Positions 23,301 through 32,772 of a DNA stretch of 37,047 nucleotides are shown piece after piece. The translations under genes and the position numbers were made by a program. The notes beneath the pieces are model-generated. The model did no database searches. It was not told the origin of the DNA and saw only the letters and a list, made by a program, of their open reading frames with translations. The stretch is from Gammaproteobacteria bacterium (GTDB lineage: Bacteria > Pseudomonadota > Gammaproteobacteria > UBA6186 > Azoamicaceae): assembly GCA_020054325.1 (NCBI GenBank), contig JAGVLG010000100.1, forward strand, positions 1 to 37,047, in the 5' to 3' direction. How positions within the stretch are numbered: the stretch's first letter is position 1; each line of letters begins with the position of its first letter.

Positions 23301-26191
23301 CTTGCATGAATTAATTGAATATATTTTGGCACACTTACAGGAAAATACAACTGGATAACCTTTTGTAAATATGAAACAATTTTTGGATCATTACATTCAG
23401 AATATAAATTTATGATTGTTTCTAAACTTATTTCACTATTGATGTAATTTAGGATTCTAGGTTCATCGATAAGCCTTAGGAGCTTATCTTGCACTGCACC
23501 AGTTGAATTATTTAATAGGTAATGAAGGTTCAATACAGCGGTTCTCATATCTGCTGCAACGGTCTCAGATAATCTACCTACGTTTTCTACCAAACACTTA
23601 ATAAAGTTTACCTTCACTATGTGATTATCGCTTATTATGGCCTCTAAGTATTCTTTATTGCTTTTTAGCTGACCTTGATAGTCAGTTTCGGACTGAGAAA
23701 GGTTGATAAGTTTTGTTACGTTGGTTAAAGTATTAATGACTAACACGAGTAATAATTGGCGTTGCGCTTCGGGTAAGTTATATTTTTGTGTAATCACCCG
23801 TTCTATAAAAGCTTGTAAAGTTGTTGCATTTAACTTCTTTTTGCTATTTATATAAAATAAAACGTCAATTACAGTGCCTGACAACCCTAATGGCGCATTT
23901 TTAATAAGTACGTCCAGATATGCAGCATTGAAGTCGCAAAATGTAAAAAGAATTTTACCATTGAGTGGCTCTGGCAATTCATCAAGCCTTTGACAAAGAT
24001 TTGCTAATATATGCGTTAGAATACGGTCATACATATATACTATGTGATCATAAGATTCGCCACTACGCTTGAGCTCTTTTAGACTTGCCAAGTTTTTTCC
24101 TAACATAGAGACCCACTTATCGATTAGTGGCGTGTTATATGGTTTTTCAAAAAAAATGTTACTTAATACTTCATCTAGTTCAGGAGATATTGGCTCAAAA
24201 TAAAGGAACGTTTGCAAACATAGGTCATCTAGGTACTGCATGTTCTCTGCACTGATTGGCAATTGAAGAACAGCAATTTTATCAGTCAGGGCAACGATGG
24301 TCTCCTTCGAAATCTCTCCAAATATTTTTTTACAATTTGCATTCTCTTTTAGCTTTGTAACAACCTGATCTTGTTCGTTGTGTTTTATAGCTCTTAGCAA
24401 TATATCGCCCAGTTTTCTTTTGTCCAGTTTACTGAGATTAGTTAACAAATTCGCTTCATCGAATAATGGGTATTGCTTTCTCGTATCGGTATCCATACTT
24501 AAATATTCTTTAATAAGCTGGTACAGGGTATCTAATCGAAGATTGTTGCGAGATAAACTGCTTCCATGCTCTGGTTCTAGCAAATATTTCCAAACTCCCC
24601 GCTCATCAAAATTCTTCTGAATTACATCGTGTATCATGTTAAGATTTTGCATGGCGCTTGCATGAGCGTGTCTCACTGTTTCATCGTTGTTGTCAACATT
24701 TAGTGAACAACGCTCTAATACTTTAAACCAAAATACTATCCAATTGCTAAGTTGCGTTACGCTCAAATCATTAACTGATTGGCTCACCTTAGATTCGTAA
24801 TATCCTAAAGCAAATTCTAACAGATTTAATTCACTATCTGATCCGTCGAAAGCATAATTGCTTAATACCTCACTGGCTTTCATAGGACTTAATTTTTCAA
24901 ATATTTTTTGTAGGGTTGGCACGGTACTGGCATTTTGAATGTGAATGCTTCTTATTAGTGCTATCGCTTCATTGGTACCAAGATTTGCCCTGCAGCCAAT
25001 ATAGTACTCAATGGCCATTAAAGCACATGATTTATTTGAATAGTCTAGGATCGTAGAATTTATTTCATTTGAAATTAGGTCTTCTATATCATAAATAGTC
25101 AGCTGCTTATTTTTACTACGTAATATCTCCATACATTTTATCAGCAACAAATCAAAGTCAGTACTGTTGTTACTAGTTTGGATATACTTTAATACTTTGA
25201 ATATATCGCCCGCACTTATATTATCGATAGTTTCCAACAGGTCAAATATAATATGCTTTATCTCCCGCGTTGGATTAGTTCTAAAAACTACGCGCATAAT
25301 GCTAATAAGGTACTCTATTTTTGCAACTCGAATAACCGCTTTGAAGTTAGCGTGGTTTAAAAATTCTGTTAGCTTAGCCCCGTCATAACTATCTGAGTTT
25401 AAAAATATTATTAGCGTGCTAAACAACATCCTTTGTGCTAGCTCTTTACTAACTGGGACAGACTTATTTTCTAGCATACCTAAACTTCGCGCCAAAAGCA
25501 TTACCGCACCATCTGTAACATTTAGCCCTAAATAAGCCTCTAGATTGTCCTGCATATTTGACCTTTGCACGAATAGTTTTCTTACTATAGCATTTAGGGA
25601 TATATAATATATAAGAAATGAATCTAAATTTGCATCGTAATCATAAAAAGTATTATTTCGTATAATTTCATTAAAACGCGCTGGTATTTCATCTGGATTG
25701 TGTTGTACTTCAAAAAAAGCCATATAGTTTTCTATAAACGATTGTAGATTAGTATTTGTCATATGTCGCAATTCGTCATTATTTTCTTTAAAGTAAACAA
25801 TTAATGAATTAATAGCGTCATCATGCAATAATGTGATATTCGCATTAAAGTTAGTTACAACTGCTTGTTTAAGTTGACTAATTTGTTGCAAATCTTCGAC
25901 TTCAAGTTCTGTAATGAAGTCTTGTCTTAGATTTATAATCTCAAGTACTTGCATCCATGCTATGATTGGATCAAAGCTTATTTCACCTTTGGTTCTTTGC
26001 CCTGCAAAAAAATACTGCGTCAAACTCTGTTGTAACTGGTTCGGATCCTCTTTAAATAGCCCTACACACTCTAATAAGCTTTTCAGATTCTCTTCAACTA
26101 AGCCAACTTTACCAGAAATATTAAAATGAAAGATTCCATCCAACAAAGAATGCAGTTCTGATCTGTTTGGAAAATTTCCTGGTGGTTGCAT
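20378..26191 (-). CDS. Giant alpha-helical protein (1937 aa), paralog of its neighbour; function unknown
   Basis: I do not recognise a family. The 1937 residues look almost entirely alpha-helical, with Leu/Ile-rich amphipathic segments separated by short polar loops. Residues 1-1345 look like an alpha-solenoid: for example K-I-L-F...D-F-N...L-D...I-K occurs near residue 747 and again near 1060. Residues about 1346-1937 form a module shared with the 1046-residue protein upstream. Matching pieces in the same order are YPELDANNLQSA (1361), RYLATTYAPDL (1388), PAWRF (1553), SCPHGVVG (1667), YHPVIGF (1682) and ELSEADRYYI (1800). A two-unit Leu-Lys-Ala-Glu-Tyr repeat (1451-1477) is inserted in this module. 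There is no signal peptide, membrane segment or known catalytic motif. It starts 77 bp after its paralog and is probably in one operon with it. A host-directed or structural role is speculation. Confidence 0.75.
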   Translation of the reverse strand: MQPPGNFPNRSELHSLLDGIFHFNISGKVGLVEENLKSLLECVGLFKEDPNQLQQSLTQYFFAGQRTKGEISFDPIIAWMQVLEIINLRQDFITELEVEDLQQISQLKQAVVTNFNANITLLHDDAINSLIVYFKENNDELRHMTNTNLQSFIENYMAFFEVQHNPDEIPARFNEIIRNNTFYDYDANLDSFLIYYISLNAIVRKLFVQRSNMQDNLEAYLGLNVTDGAVMLLARSLGMLENKSVPVSKELAQRMLFSTLIIFLNSDSYDGAKLTEFLNHANFKAVIRVAKIEYLISIMRVVFRTNPTREIKHIIFDLLETIDNISAGDIFKVLKYIQTSNNSTDFDLLLIKCMEILRSKNKQLTIYDIEDLISNEINSTILDYSNKSCALMAIEYYIGCRANLGTNEAIALIRSIHIQNASTVPTLQKIFEKLSPMKASEVLSNYAFDGSDSELNLLEFALGYYESKVSQSVNDLSVTQLSNWIVFWFKVLERCSLNVDNNDETVRHAHASAMQNLNMIHDVIQKNFDERGVWKYLLEPEHGSSLSRNNLRLDTLYQLIKEYLSMDTDTRKQYPLFDEANLLTNLSKLDKRKLGDILLRAIKHNEQDQVVTKLKENANCKKIFGEISKETIVALTDKIAVLQLPISAENMQYLDDLCLQTFLYFEPISPELDEVLSNIFFEKPYNTPLIDKWVSMLGKNLASLKELKRSGESYDHIVYMYDRILTHILANLCQRLDELPEPLNGKILFTFCDFNAAYLDVLIKNAPLGLSGTVIDVLFYINSKKKLNATTLQAFIERVITQKYNLPEAQRQLLLVLVINTLTNVTKLINLSQSETDYQGQLKSNKEYLEAIISDNHIVKVNFIKCLVENVGRLSETVAADMRTAVLNLHYLLNNSTGAVQDKLLRLIDEPRILNYINSEISLETIINLYSECNDPKIVSYLQKVIQLYFPVSVPKYIQLIHASLTSANQNLYQTLLQNIPADMLINDYVKIINEVDDTKPDYVFLIKLLDKVLSKEDSIQLPVTELETINRVVLDAVKQKCDGAGEIFIKYLDKLPSQECKILFMLQADFNPKILDDVIKYIDTLLNSSETPVSDNIKALCVLLYVTILDVFESTNNDNEFSDDYKRATADLMLDNIKKLTPFDMNVFDIVFQNFPKIYSMNSSSLPLLLKFCTMLTDSDFAAKYEILNPGSILLSSIDFFSLAASEDEETTKTRHNIREACIHLCFINLLDEFNGRNFYKFLDLIKPSSFELRKLINASCLMKSIYAEDSLDFELLGGLCLYMPAILQMTATEIDTILQFFKDQDGDLFHRNALCKVLNLDPDINSLKDAVFETTDLKDNMFENHVKKLICFQKLCEAYPELDANNLQSAGRSRLEIMSACANIYRYLATTYAPDLDLQHLFDSEVFRGENFGSDSDISTARYNRVAQRFVEIIGAKCPSGFGSIRREFFDETGRLKAEYKDQHGNLKAEYYEGNVDDCLSKLRAMVLEQIEIYCRSDVPKSAQAAEKCAAILTFISENKAEPHSNWNRLIRGDLRDHALELFSLNEGAMPAWRFITQFEDNLHAYRVTSGELVSFMKTSVMGVDQSFQAKHDCMELNLALLRLLFLAMQDVLDNPKLNEFKHLDTIEKRIAHVESWKASLVFRFEQATRSYHADNNPDAADDHSCPHGVVGWLLDAFSYHPVIGFNKYAFITQKTSAVFKKILENELRSIIQSEMSFKEKQEKMRKVYNAMTLYASDIPERIILSDQPQQVLLERVQVADLTELNSFRQEISQRYPEVNSLEADILRELKEHKEDLELSEADRYYINLSKTIMFHDAVHLSDAKETFDAVQNDPAFLLERDVIFATDPKTPLAIGRSKLNSGLRNYLVRIFAKSQIPADVRELEIDNFVKEILEQYTKDRTALSFKKIIMEAQETVQRLSHSAGPVSKADFKKA

Positions 26192-26268
26192 GCACTTTTT
26201 CCAGCCCTAACTGTCTATTTCGACCGTAATGGCACAGAAAAGTTCATGAGTGTGTAGATGCAAGCAAT

Positions 26269-29200
26269 TTATATAGAAAATCGACGCAACTCTGGGTGCG
26301 GTTTTTGATCACCATATTGTTGAATGCAATACTCGATATATTGTTTAATCCACGCAGCGTTAAGAAATGGTAGTCTTTTCGATGAATTACAGTCATACCA
26401 GATAGCATTAAATATTCTTTCTTGTGCCGTAGTTCTAAACTCACTAACCAAGTCACTTGCAGCGATCTTTTGCTTAACATAACATTCTAAGCTTTGTCTT
26501 AACTTCAGCTTATTTAATCTGGATTCAACTGGAGAAAAGGCTTCAATTCTACAACACATCAAGCAACGTTCTAATTGCAAGTGTAGCATTGCATCAGAAT
26601 TGTTGTATTTTGTTTTGTATGCAATAAAGATTTCATGTAGCAAATCTCTGAAATGACTATTTGGTACGATTGCATAAAATATATTGCGAATATATAAATA
26701 ATCAATTTCGCTAAGTTCAACTTGAACAGTTTGAACTCTTCTTAGATCTTCAGTAACAGCATCTACTAACGCTCCAACATCGCGATATTTATTCGTAATA
26801 AGCTGATTGCGCAACTGCATCCGAGCTTTTATTTCACGTTCCGATGCATCCATACTCCAGGATTGGATATTTGTGGTAAGTAGATATTCAACAGCAGATT
26901 TATTATCAAGAGATATAAATGCCTCATAAACATTTTGCATTTGCTGCATAGTTATACTTGGAGATTGATTGGCATTAATAATTCGTTGTAACTCTTCTGC
27001 AAATATCTTTACAATTAATCCGTGGACGGTTTCACAAACCAATTCATGCGGATCGTATCCAATAATTGGATGGAATCTGAATAGTAAAAATAGTCTACCA
27101 ATGATCCCATTATAGCAAGACTGTGTATCGGGGTCGGTATCGGATTTAGAATATTCACGCCGCCATAAAGATATGCTTGCCACTACAAATTTTTCGAAAT
27201 CATTTTTATTTCGATTACTGTTTGCATCACTACTGGAAGTTTTAGGCAAAGTGTCCAAATCATCGATTGCTAATATAAGCAGCCTTAATAAATTCGCTAT
27301 GAGTCTACGTTCATAATGCGCACCGATTTCATAATTAATTGCCAATAGTTCTGCAAAAGTTTGCATAGCTGTTTCAATGGCATTAGCCTTGTAATCTTCT
27401 GCAAAGTCATAAACCCAACGCCATGCGGGAAAGGGATATTCGTTTGAATTAAATTTATGCATAGCATCTTCTGCTAACTCTCCTGCAATTAGCTTTGGAC
27501 GATTATCATGTATAAAAAGTTGTATCTCTGAAGCATTGCCAATATCTTGATTTTCAGGGGCAATAATTTCTAGAATCATGCTGCGAATTCGCGCAAAAAC
27601 ATTCGTTAGATTTTGACATCTTTCCTCTAGCATTTTGCTTGATGCTTGATCAATGCCTTCCTGCCCTGACAAATTTTCAAATGAACCAGATGTAGTTACA
27701 AATACCTTAGAGTACAAGTCGTCAAGCACAAGATCAGGCATATATTTATTAATAAAATACCTTCTTATTTTTGCTGTTTTTAACTTTATTGCATTATCAT
27801 CTTGATCTGCTGACAGGAGATTTCTTGCATCCATTTCTGGGTGCAATCGCTTATATTCTTGGAGATAAAGCAACCTACTAATATGAATTAACTTTGCAGT
27901 TATTGTTATATTCTCAGCAATATCAAATGGATAACTGTGAATATCTGCTATTTCATCTGGAATTTCAAAGTATACGCGCACCTGAGATTGAAATGGTTGT
28001 GTCAAATTATTTATGCAATAATGTATTTGTTCTACATCCAAGGATAATAATATGCCTGGATCATTACAACAAAATTCTAAAAGTTTAACATCTCCTGTTT
28101 CAAGTAATTCAATTGCGCGCTGCAATAATAACTGGGTAACTTCTGGTTCTATGTGGCCAAGAGTTTTAGATCGAGATTTTAATAACTGTACTGTATACAA
28201 TAGTGTTTCAGGCTGCTGCGATAGTTTTATGCAAACTTTTACAACTTGCTCAGTATTACTACTAACTAGCGTGTCTAGCAAAATTTTATAAAAGTCAGCT
28301 GCATTTTCAGTATGCTGCAACATATTCAATATCAAATTTTGTTCAGCGTCAGTATATGCAGAGTAATTTAATACTAATTGTTCAATGAATCTATATTTTA
28401 AAAGTCTAGAAAAATACCATACATTTTCATTTAATTGGTATTGTTCATGCATTTGTTGTAGTATCCCAAAAATTATATCCCAGGCTCTTATTTTGCCCTC
28501 GCGTACAGCAACTGGCACATGAAGAAATTCACGACATATTAAAGCTGATAATGCATCTGAATAAGTATTGAGATGTAACACAATTCTAAATAAAAACCTT
28601 TGAATTCTATACAAGGAATCAGCCTTTGAACATAGATAAACAATCCCGTCACTAGCAACCGACTCTAGTAGGAATATATTTGGATCGAATGTAACCTTGA
28701 TTAAATCAGTATCTGTTCGATATTGCGTCATTACATTTTCTAAAGATAACAAAGGATCACCCAAAATAAATAATGACTTGGGTTGTTTTTTAATAGCAAC
28801 AGGTGACACACCATTCAAATTAAGTAATAAGGGATTGATCACTTTTTTAATAGTAACTGCTTGTACTCCAATTAAATTAAACAATGATATTAATTGGGTT
28901 GATTGAATATTATTGCAGCGTTCAACCAAGTTCCTTATGATTTTTGTTTTTGTTGCATCATTAGTGTCTTGTATCAAGGGTTTTAACTCATCTAACCCGG
29001 TTTTATTTTTAATTTCTGATGCTAATGAATCATCTGCGGCAATAACAAAAATATATTCTAAAATGAATGCTACAGATCTTAGTTTATCTGCCTCAGAGAA
29101 TAGCGAATCTGAACGATTTAGTAACAAATTTAAAATTGAAAATCTTTGTTCTATTAGTATTAAAATATCTCTAACGTAATTAAAATATACTAAAGCCGTT

Positions 29201-29409
29201 GACTGAAATATTTCTGAGCCTTGGAACACTAATTCTTTAAAGGTTTTAACCCAATAGTGAGCCCAACTAGCAATCTGCTGTATAGGTAATTCTGTATGCC
29301 GTGGTGCAATGTGTCGTTCGTAATAATCAATAGCATCGTCAAGTTTATATAAAACCTTTGCTGATAAAAATAAATCACTCTCAAAATCTGAGTGGTTTGC
29401 AACGGGCAT
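26269..29409 (-). CDS. Large alpha-helical protein (1046 aa), paralog of the giant protein downstream; function unknown
   Basis: This unrecognised 1046-residue protein looks helical throughout, without signal peptide or membrane segments. Residues 1-504 resemble a helical repeat region, but I see no clear match to the N-terminal 1345 residues of the downstream protein. Residues about 505-1046 match that protein's C-terminal module: HPEMDARNLLSA (523), RYFINKYMPDL (550), PAWRW (661), SCYNGIIG (764), FHPIIGY (779) and ELSEIDYLYI (898). The spacing between the last anchors is conserved (15 residues from SC to the HP motif in both). The start is set by AGGA six bases before the ATG, and that site lies inside a perfect hairpin stem (29413-29450). 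It begins 50 bp after the fadJ-like gene, so it may be transcribed with the fad operon. Confidence 0.75.
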   Translation of the reverse strand: MPVANHSDFESDLFLSAKVLYKLDDAIDYYERHIAPRHTELPIQQIASWAHYWVKTFKELVFQGSEIFQSTALVYFNYVRDILILIEQRFSILNLLLNRSDSLFSEADKLRSVAFILEYIFVIAADDSLASEIKNKTGLDELKPLIQDTNDATKTKIIRNLVERCNNIQSTQLISLFNLIGVQAVTIKKVINPLLLNLNGVSPVAIKKQPKSLFILGDPLLSLENVMTQYRTDTDLIKVTFDPNIFLLESVASDGIVYLCSKADSLYRIQRFLFRIVLHLNTYSDALSALICREFLHVPVAVREGKIRAWDIIFGILQQMHEQYQLNENVWYFSRLLKYRFIEQLVLNYSAYTDAEQNLILNMLQHTENAADFYKILLDTLVSSNTEQVVKVCIKLSQQPETLLYTVQLLKSRSKTLGHIEPEVTQLLLQRAIELLETGDVKLLEFCCNDPGILLSLDVEQIHYCINNLTQPFQSQVRVYFEIPDEIADIHSYPFDIAENITITAKLIHISRLLYLQEYKRLHPEMDARNLLSADQDDNAIKLKTAKIRRYFINKYMPDLVLDDLYSKVFVTTSGSFENLSGQEGIDQASSKMLEERCQNLTNVFARIRSMILEIIAPENQDIGNASEIQLFIHDNRPKLIAGELAEDAMHKFNSNEYPFPAWRWVYDFAEDYKANAIETAMQTFAELLAINYEIGAHYERRLIANLLRLLILAIDDLDTLPKTSSSDANSNRNKNDFEKFVVASISLWRREYSKSDTDPDTQSCYNGIIGRLFLLFRFHPIIGYDPHELVCETVHGLIVKIFAEELQRIINANQSPSITMQQMQNVYEAFISLDNKSAVEYLLTTNIQSWSMDASEREIKARMQLRNQLITNKYRDVGALVDAVTEDLRRVQTVQVELSEIDYLYIRNIFYAIVPNSHFRDLLHEIFIAYKTKYNNSDAMLHLQLERCLMCCRIEAFSPVESRLNKLKLRQSLECYVKQKIAASDLVSEFRTTAQERIFNAIWYDCNSSKRLPFLNAAWIKQYIEYCIQQYGDQKPHPELRRFSI

Positions 29410-29412
29410 ATA

Positions 29413-29450
29413 AATTCCTATTTATTCTTATAAGACACAAAATAGGAATT
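29413..29450 (-). promoter_or_regulatory. Hairpin that covers the ribosome binding site of the 1046-aa gene
   Basis: In RNA from the minus strand AATTCCTATTT pairs perfectly with AAATAGGAATT over 11 bp around a 16-base loop. The second arm contains the AGGA Shine-Dalgarno and ends three bases before the ATG. The stem could block translation, or act as an RNA thermometer or attenuator, or serve as a weak terminator after fadJ; the A/U-rich stem favours a melting switch. Confidence 0.55.
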
Positions 29451-29459
29451 ATCTATGGA

Positions 29460-31475
29460 CTAAATATTACTCCATTCTGCGTCTGGTACAAATCTAGCCC
29501 CATAGGTTACTGTTAATTTATCCAGTTTCTCAACGACTGCACTTGGCTTAATCTGCTTAGCATAATTTAAAGGACCACCTCTAAAAGGGGCAAATCCTGA
29601 GCCAAAAATCATGCCAGCATCTACCAGATCAGCATCCTTGACTATACCTTCTCGCAAACACGCTGCAGCTTCATTCAGGAGCCGCAGTATTATCCTATCT
29701 GTTATATCAGGAGGTATCTTGTTATCCGTTTTAACCTTGGGCCGGATAATCTTATCATTTTTGTATTCATAAAATCCAGAGCCAGATTTCTTGCCTAATT
29801 TCCCGGCTTTTACCATATCGTCTACAAATGCCGGCATGGGAACCCCCATACTTTTACCTGCGGCTACACAAATATCTAGTCCAACTGCATCCATCAGCTC
29901 TATAGGCCCCATTGGCATTCCAAAGTCCGTTATAGCTTTGTCGATTACCGCTGCGGCGACCCCTTCTTGGTAAATTGTAGCGCTTTCCAGCAGGTATGGA
30001 ATTAATATACGGTTTACTAAAAATCCCGGCGAGCTCTTTACTGGTAAAGCTAATTTATCGATTTTGCCCACAAAGGCTGAGGCGTTGGCAACTACTTCTG
30101 GGTTAGTATTATCATCAGATACTACCTCAACCAACTGCATTATTGATACTGGATTAAAAAAATGTAATCCAACAACCCTATTGGGTTGTGACATGTTTTT
30201 ACCAATAGTAGCTAATGGGATCGTTGAAGTATTAGTAGCTAATACTGCAGTTGGTTTAGCAAGTTTTTCTAATTTAGCAAATAGTTCCTGCTTTGCTGTG
30301 GCATCTTCAATAATTGCTTCAATAATTACGTCAGCTTTTGCTATACCAGTGCCATTGATGTCGGAGATTAAACGATCTCGAGCCGCTTGTACTAAATAAG
30401 GAACCTTGAATTTGCGCTGGTACAACTGCATAGCGCGTTTTAAAGTTGCTGAAACTGCAGGCAAGTATTGATCTTGCACTGTAACCGTAAAACCACTTAA
30501 AGCACACCACGCTGCTATATCGCCACCCATCACACCTGCACCAATTACGTGCACATGTTGCGGAGCAAATTTAGCAGTCTTAGCAAAACTCTTTAAACGA
30601 TCGCGTAAGAAAAATACTCTTACAAGATTGCGCGCTGTTTCAGTTACCATTAAGCGTGCAATCGATTCAGCCTCGGCACGCATTGCGTTTGAACTGTAAA
30701 TTGAATTTTTCATCCAGGTATCAACTACAGCAAAAGGCGCCGGATAGTGCTTACGATTAACTTTCTTTGCAATTTGTTGTTTGAAAATATTACCTAGAAC
30801 TAATCTGGAAAATGGAAATTGTATGATTTTTTCTAGGCTGCCACATTGTCTTAGTGTAGCAGTGCCAGACAAGTAAAATTCGGTTGCCGCTTGTAAATGC
30901 CGCTCCGGCACGGCGACATCAACAATACCTAGTTTTTGCGCAGTGCGGGCATCGAGCACTTTACCAGCAGCAATTAACGGTAGTGCTTTTAAAGTACCAA
31001 TCAATTTTGGTAAGCGTATACTACCGCCCCAACCTGGTTGTACTCCCAGCATGATTTCTGGCAAACCGATCTTGGTTTTAGGAGTATCTAGAGCAACCCG
31101 ATACTTGCAAGCTAAAGCTAATTCCAAACCACCACCTAAGCAAAAGCCATTTATTACAGCAACTGTTGGAAATGAAAAATCCTCGAGTTTATCAAAAATG
31201 TCTTGCACGTGACGAACCATCGTATTTGCTTCAGCTTCGGTTTGGATATGTACAAACTCACTAATATCTGCGCCAGCGATAAAACCGCTGTTCTTACCCG
31301 ATTTAATTGCTAATGCCTTAGGAGGATTTTTTTGAAAATCATTTAGAATTTGTTCGAATTCTTCTAATACAACATGTCCTAATGTATTGGCAGATGAATT
31401 TTGCCGATCTAAGGTTAACCAGCAATACCCTTTAGCATCTGTTTGCATGCTCCAGTTTTTATAAGTATTCGACAT
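29460..31475 (-). CDS. fadJ: FadJ/FadB-type enoyl-CoA hydratase / 3-hydroxyacyl-CoA dehydrogenase
   Basis: This 671-residue bifunctional enzyme catalyses the hydration and NAD-dependent oxidation steps of fatty-acid beta-oxidation. The N-terminal crotonase domain has the oxyanion-hole sequence IAGADISEF and GGGLELALA, with catalytic E118 and E140. The dehydrogenase domain starts at IGAGVMGG (311-318) and has the catalytic His in GLHFFNP (H438). I start it at the ATG at 31475, one base after the fadI stop, because AGGAG lies seven bases upstream; an earlier ATG at 31496 lies inside fadI without such a site. It is a little shorter than E. coli FadJ (714). Pairing with a FadI-like thiolase favours FadJ over FadB. 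Confidence 0.88.
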   Translation of the reverse strand: MSNTYKNWSMQTDAKGYCWLTLDRQNSSANTLGHVVLEEFEQILNDFQKNPPKALAIKSGKNSGFIAGADISEFVHIQTEAEANTMVRHVQDIFDKLEDFSFPTVAVINGFCLGGGLELALACKYRVALDTPKTKIGLPEIMLGVQPGWGGSIRLPKLIGTLKALPLIAAGKVLDARTAQKLGIVDVAVPERHLQAATEFYLSGTATLRQCGSLEKIIQFPFSRLVLGNIFKQQIAKKVNRKHYPAPFAVVDTWMKNSIYSSNAMRAEAESIARLMVTETARNLVRVFFLRDRLKSFAKTAKFAPQHVHVIGAGVMGGDIAAWCALSGFTVTVQDQYLPAVSATLKRAMQLYQRKFKVPYLVQAARDRLISDINGTGIAKADVIIEAIIEDATAKQELFAKLEKLAKPTAVLATNTSTIPLATIGKNMSQPNRVVGLHFFNPVSIMQLVEVVSDDNTNPEVVANASAFVGKIDKLALPVKSSPGFLVNRILIPYLLESATIYQEGVAAAVIDKAITDFGMPMGPIELMDAVGLDICVAAGKSMGVPMPAFVDDMVKAGKLGKKSGSGFYEYKNDKIIRPKVKTDNKIPPDITDRIILRLLNEAAACLREGIVKDADLVDAGMIFGSGFAPFRGGPLNYAKQIKPSAVVEKLDKLTVTYGARFVPDAEWSNI

Positions 31476-31476
31476 A

Positions 31477-32772
31477 TTATTTATCTCCTGAAACATTTTC
31501 TAGTAAAATGGCGCCACCTTGGCCACCACCAATACATAAACTTGCAATTCCCAACTTTGTGTTATTTTTCTTTAGGGTTTGTGCCATATGATAAGTTAAA
31601 CGCGCGCCACTAGCCCCAACTGGGTGTCCAATTGCTATGGCACCACCGTCCACATTTAAAATTTCTTGATTTATAGTACCAAGAGGCTTATCAATACCAA
31701 AGTTTTGCTTACAATACTCTAGATCTGCTAATGCTCTAACACAACCTAATACTTGGCAAGCAAAAGCTTCATTAATTTCAATATAACTAATTTGATCTAA
31801 AGTTAATTTATTACGAATTAAAAGTTGTCCAATTGCTAGAGCTGGTCCCAAACCCATAACTGATGGATCTAATGCCTGCCAGGCTACATCAACCACGCGA
31901 GCTATCGGCCGCAACTTATATTTATCTACTGCAGCTTGTGAAGCTAATAAAAGTACCGCGGCACCATCACTAATTTGAGAACTATTGCCAGCTGTTACCA
32001 TACCAAATGGTTTGTCGAAAGATGGTTTTAAGGTTGCTAATTTTTCAACGTTGCTATCAGCACGCACGCCATTATCTGCTTCATAACATTTACCTTGCCA
32101 ATCGAATAGAGGTATTAATTCATTTGCAAAGTTACCTGCGGCCATACCTGCAACAACTCGTTGATGGCTACGCACTGAGAACTCATCCATTTCACGGCGC
32201 GAAATTCCAAACATATATGCCACTTTTTCAGCGGTTTGCCCCATAGATAAATTCACTACTGGATCATTCAGAGCACGTAACAACGAAAATACTGGCATTA
32301 AATATTTAGGCCTGAATTTTAAAGCAGCAAGAAGTTTCTCATGTAGCGTCTTGGCAGCGTTTAAATTTGCAAACCAATTTACGAACTCATCACTAAATAA
32401 AAATGCAGCGCGGCTCATCGCCTCGGTACCACCTGCTAAGCCTAATTCATATCTACCATTAGCAATGTCCTGATAGACATTATCCACGGCTTGTAAACCA
32501 GAGGCACAGTTGCGTTGCACGGTCCAGCCAGGAACTTTGTCGCCACAACCAGCTCGTAGCGCTATGATTCTACCGATGTTAACCTCTGAAGCACTTGGAC
32601 CAACACAACCAAATACTACTTCGCCAATTTCGCTTGCAGCAAATGGCTGGCGTTGTAACAATCCTTGGCACGCAGCAACAGCCAAATCTGAGGCAGACCA
32701 CGGATTTGGTTTTGCTCCAGCTTTTAAAAATGGTGTGCGACATCCATCTACAATAAATACATCTCTGTTCAT
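31477..32772 (-). CDS. fadI: FadI-type 3-ketoacyl-CoA thiolase
   Basis: This 431-residue thiolase cleaves 3-ketoacyl-CoA to acetyl-CoA plus a shortened acyl-CoA. The nucleophilic Cys is C89 in QRNCASGLQAV, the catalytic His is H383 in AIGHPVGASGARL and the second Cys is C413 in SLCIGGGQGG. The length is close to E. coli FadI (436). Its ATG overlaps the fadE stop by four bases and its stop is one base from the fadJ start, so the three genes form a tight operon and the enzyme probably forms a complex with FadJ. Confidence 0.92.
   Translation of the reverse strand: MNRDVFIVDGCRTPFLKAGAKPNPWSASDLAVAACQGLLQRQPFAASEIGEVVFGCVGPSASEVNIGRIIALRAGCGDKVPGWTVQRNCASGLQAVDNVYQDIANGRYELGLAGGTEAMSRAAFLFSDEFVNWFANLNAAKTLHEKLLAALKFRPKYLMPVFSLLRALNDPVVNLSMGQTAEKVAYMFGISRREMDEFSVRSHQRVVAGMAAGNFANELIPLFDWQGKCYEADNGVRADSNVEKLATLKPSFDKPFGMVTAGNSSQISDGAAVLLLASQAAVDKYKLRPIARVVDVAWQALDPSVMGLGPALAIGQLLIRNKLTLDQISYIEINEAFACQVLGCVRALADLEYCKQNFGIDKPLGTINQEILNVDGGAIAIGHPVGASGARLTYHMAQTLKKNNTKLGIASLCIGGGQGGAILLENVSGDK

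Noticed and set aside
26244-26480. Minus-strand frame of 78 codons at the end of the 1046-aa gene
   Set aside because: It overlaps the coding end of the paralog-supported large gene in a different frame and has no independent support.
20378-29409. Idea that the giant genes are RTX toxins, adhesins or polyketide/peptide synthetases
   Set aside because: There are no Gly-Asp nonapeptide repeats, signal peptide, beta-repeat adhesin units, carrier-protein Ser motifs or adenylation/ketosynthase motifs; the sequences look helical throughout.
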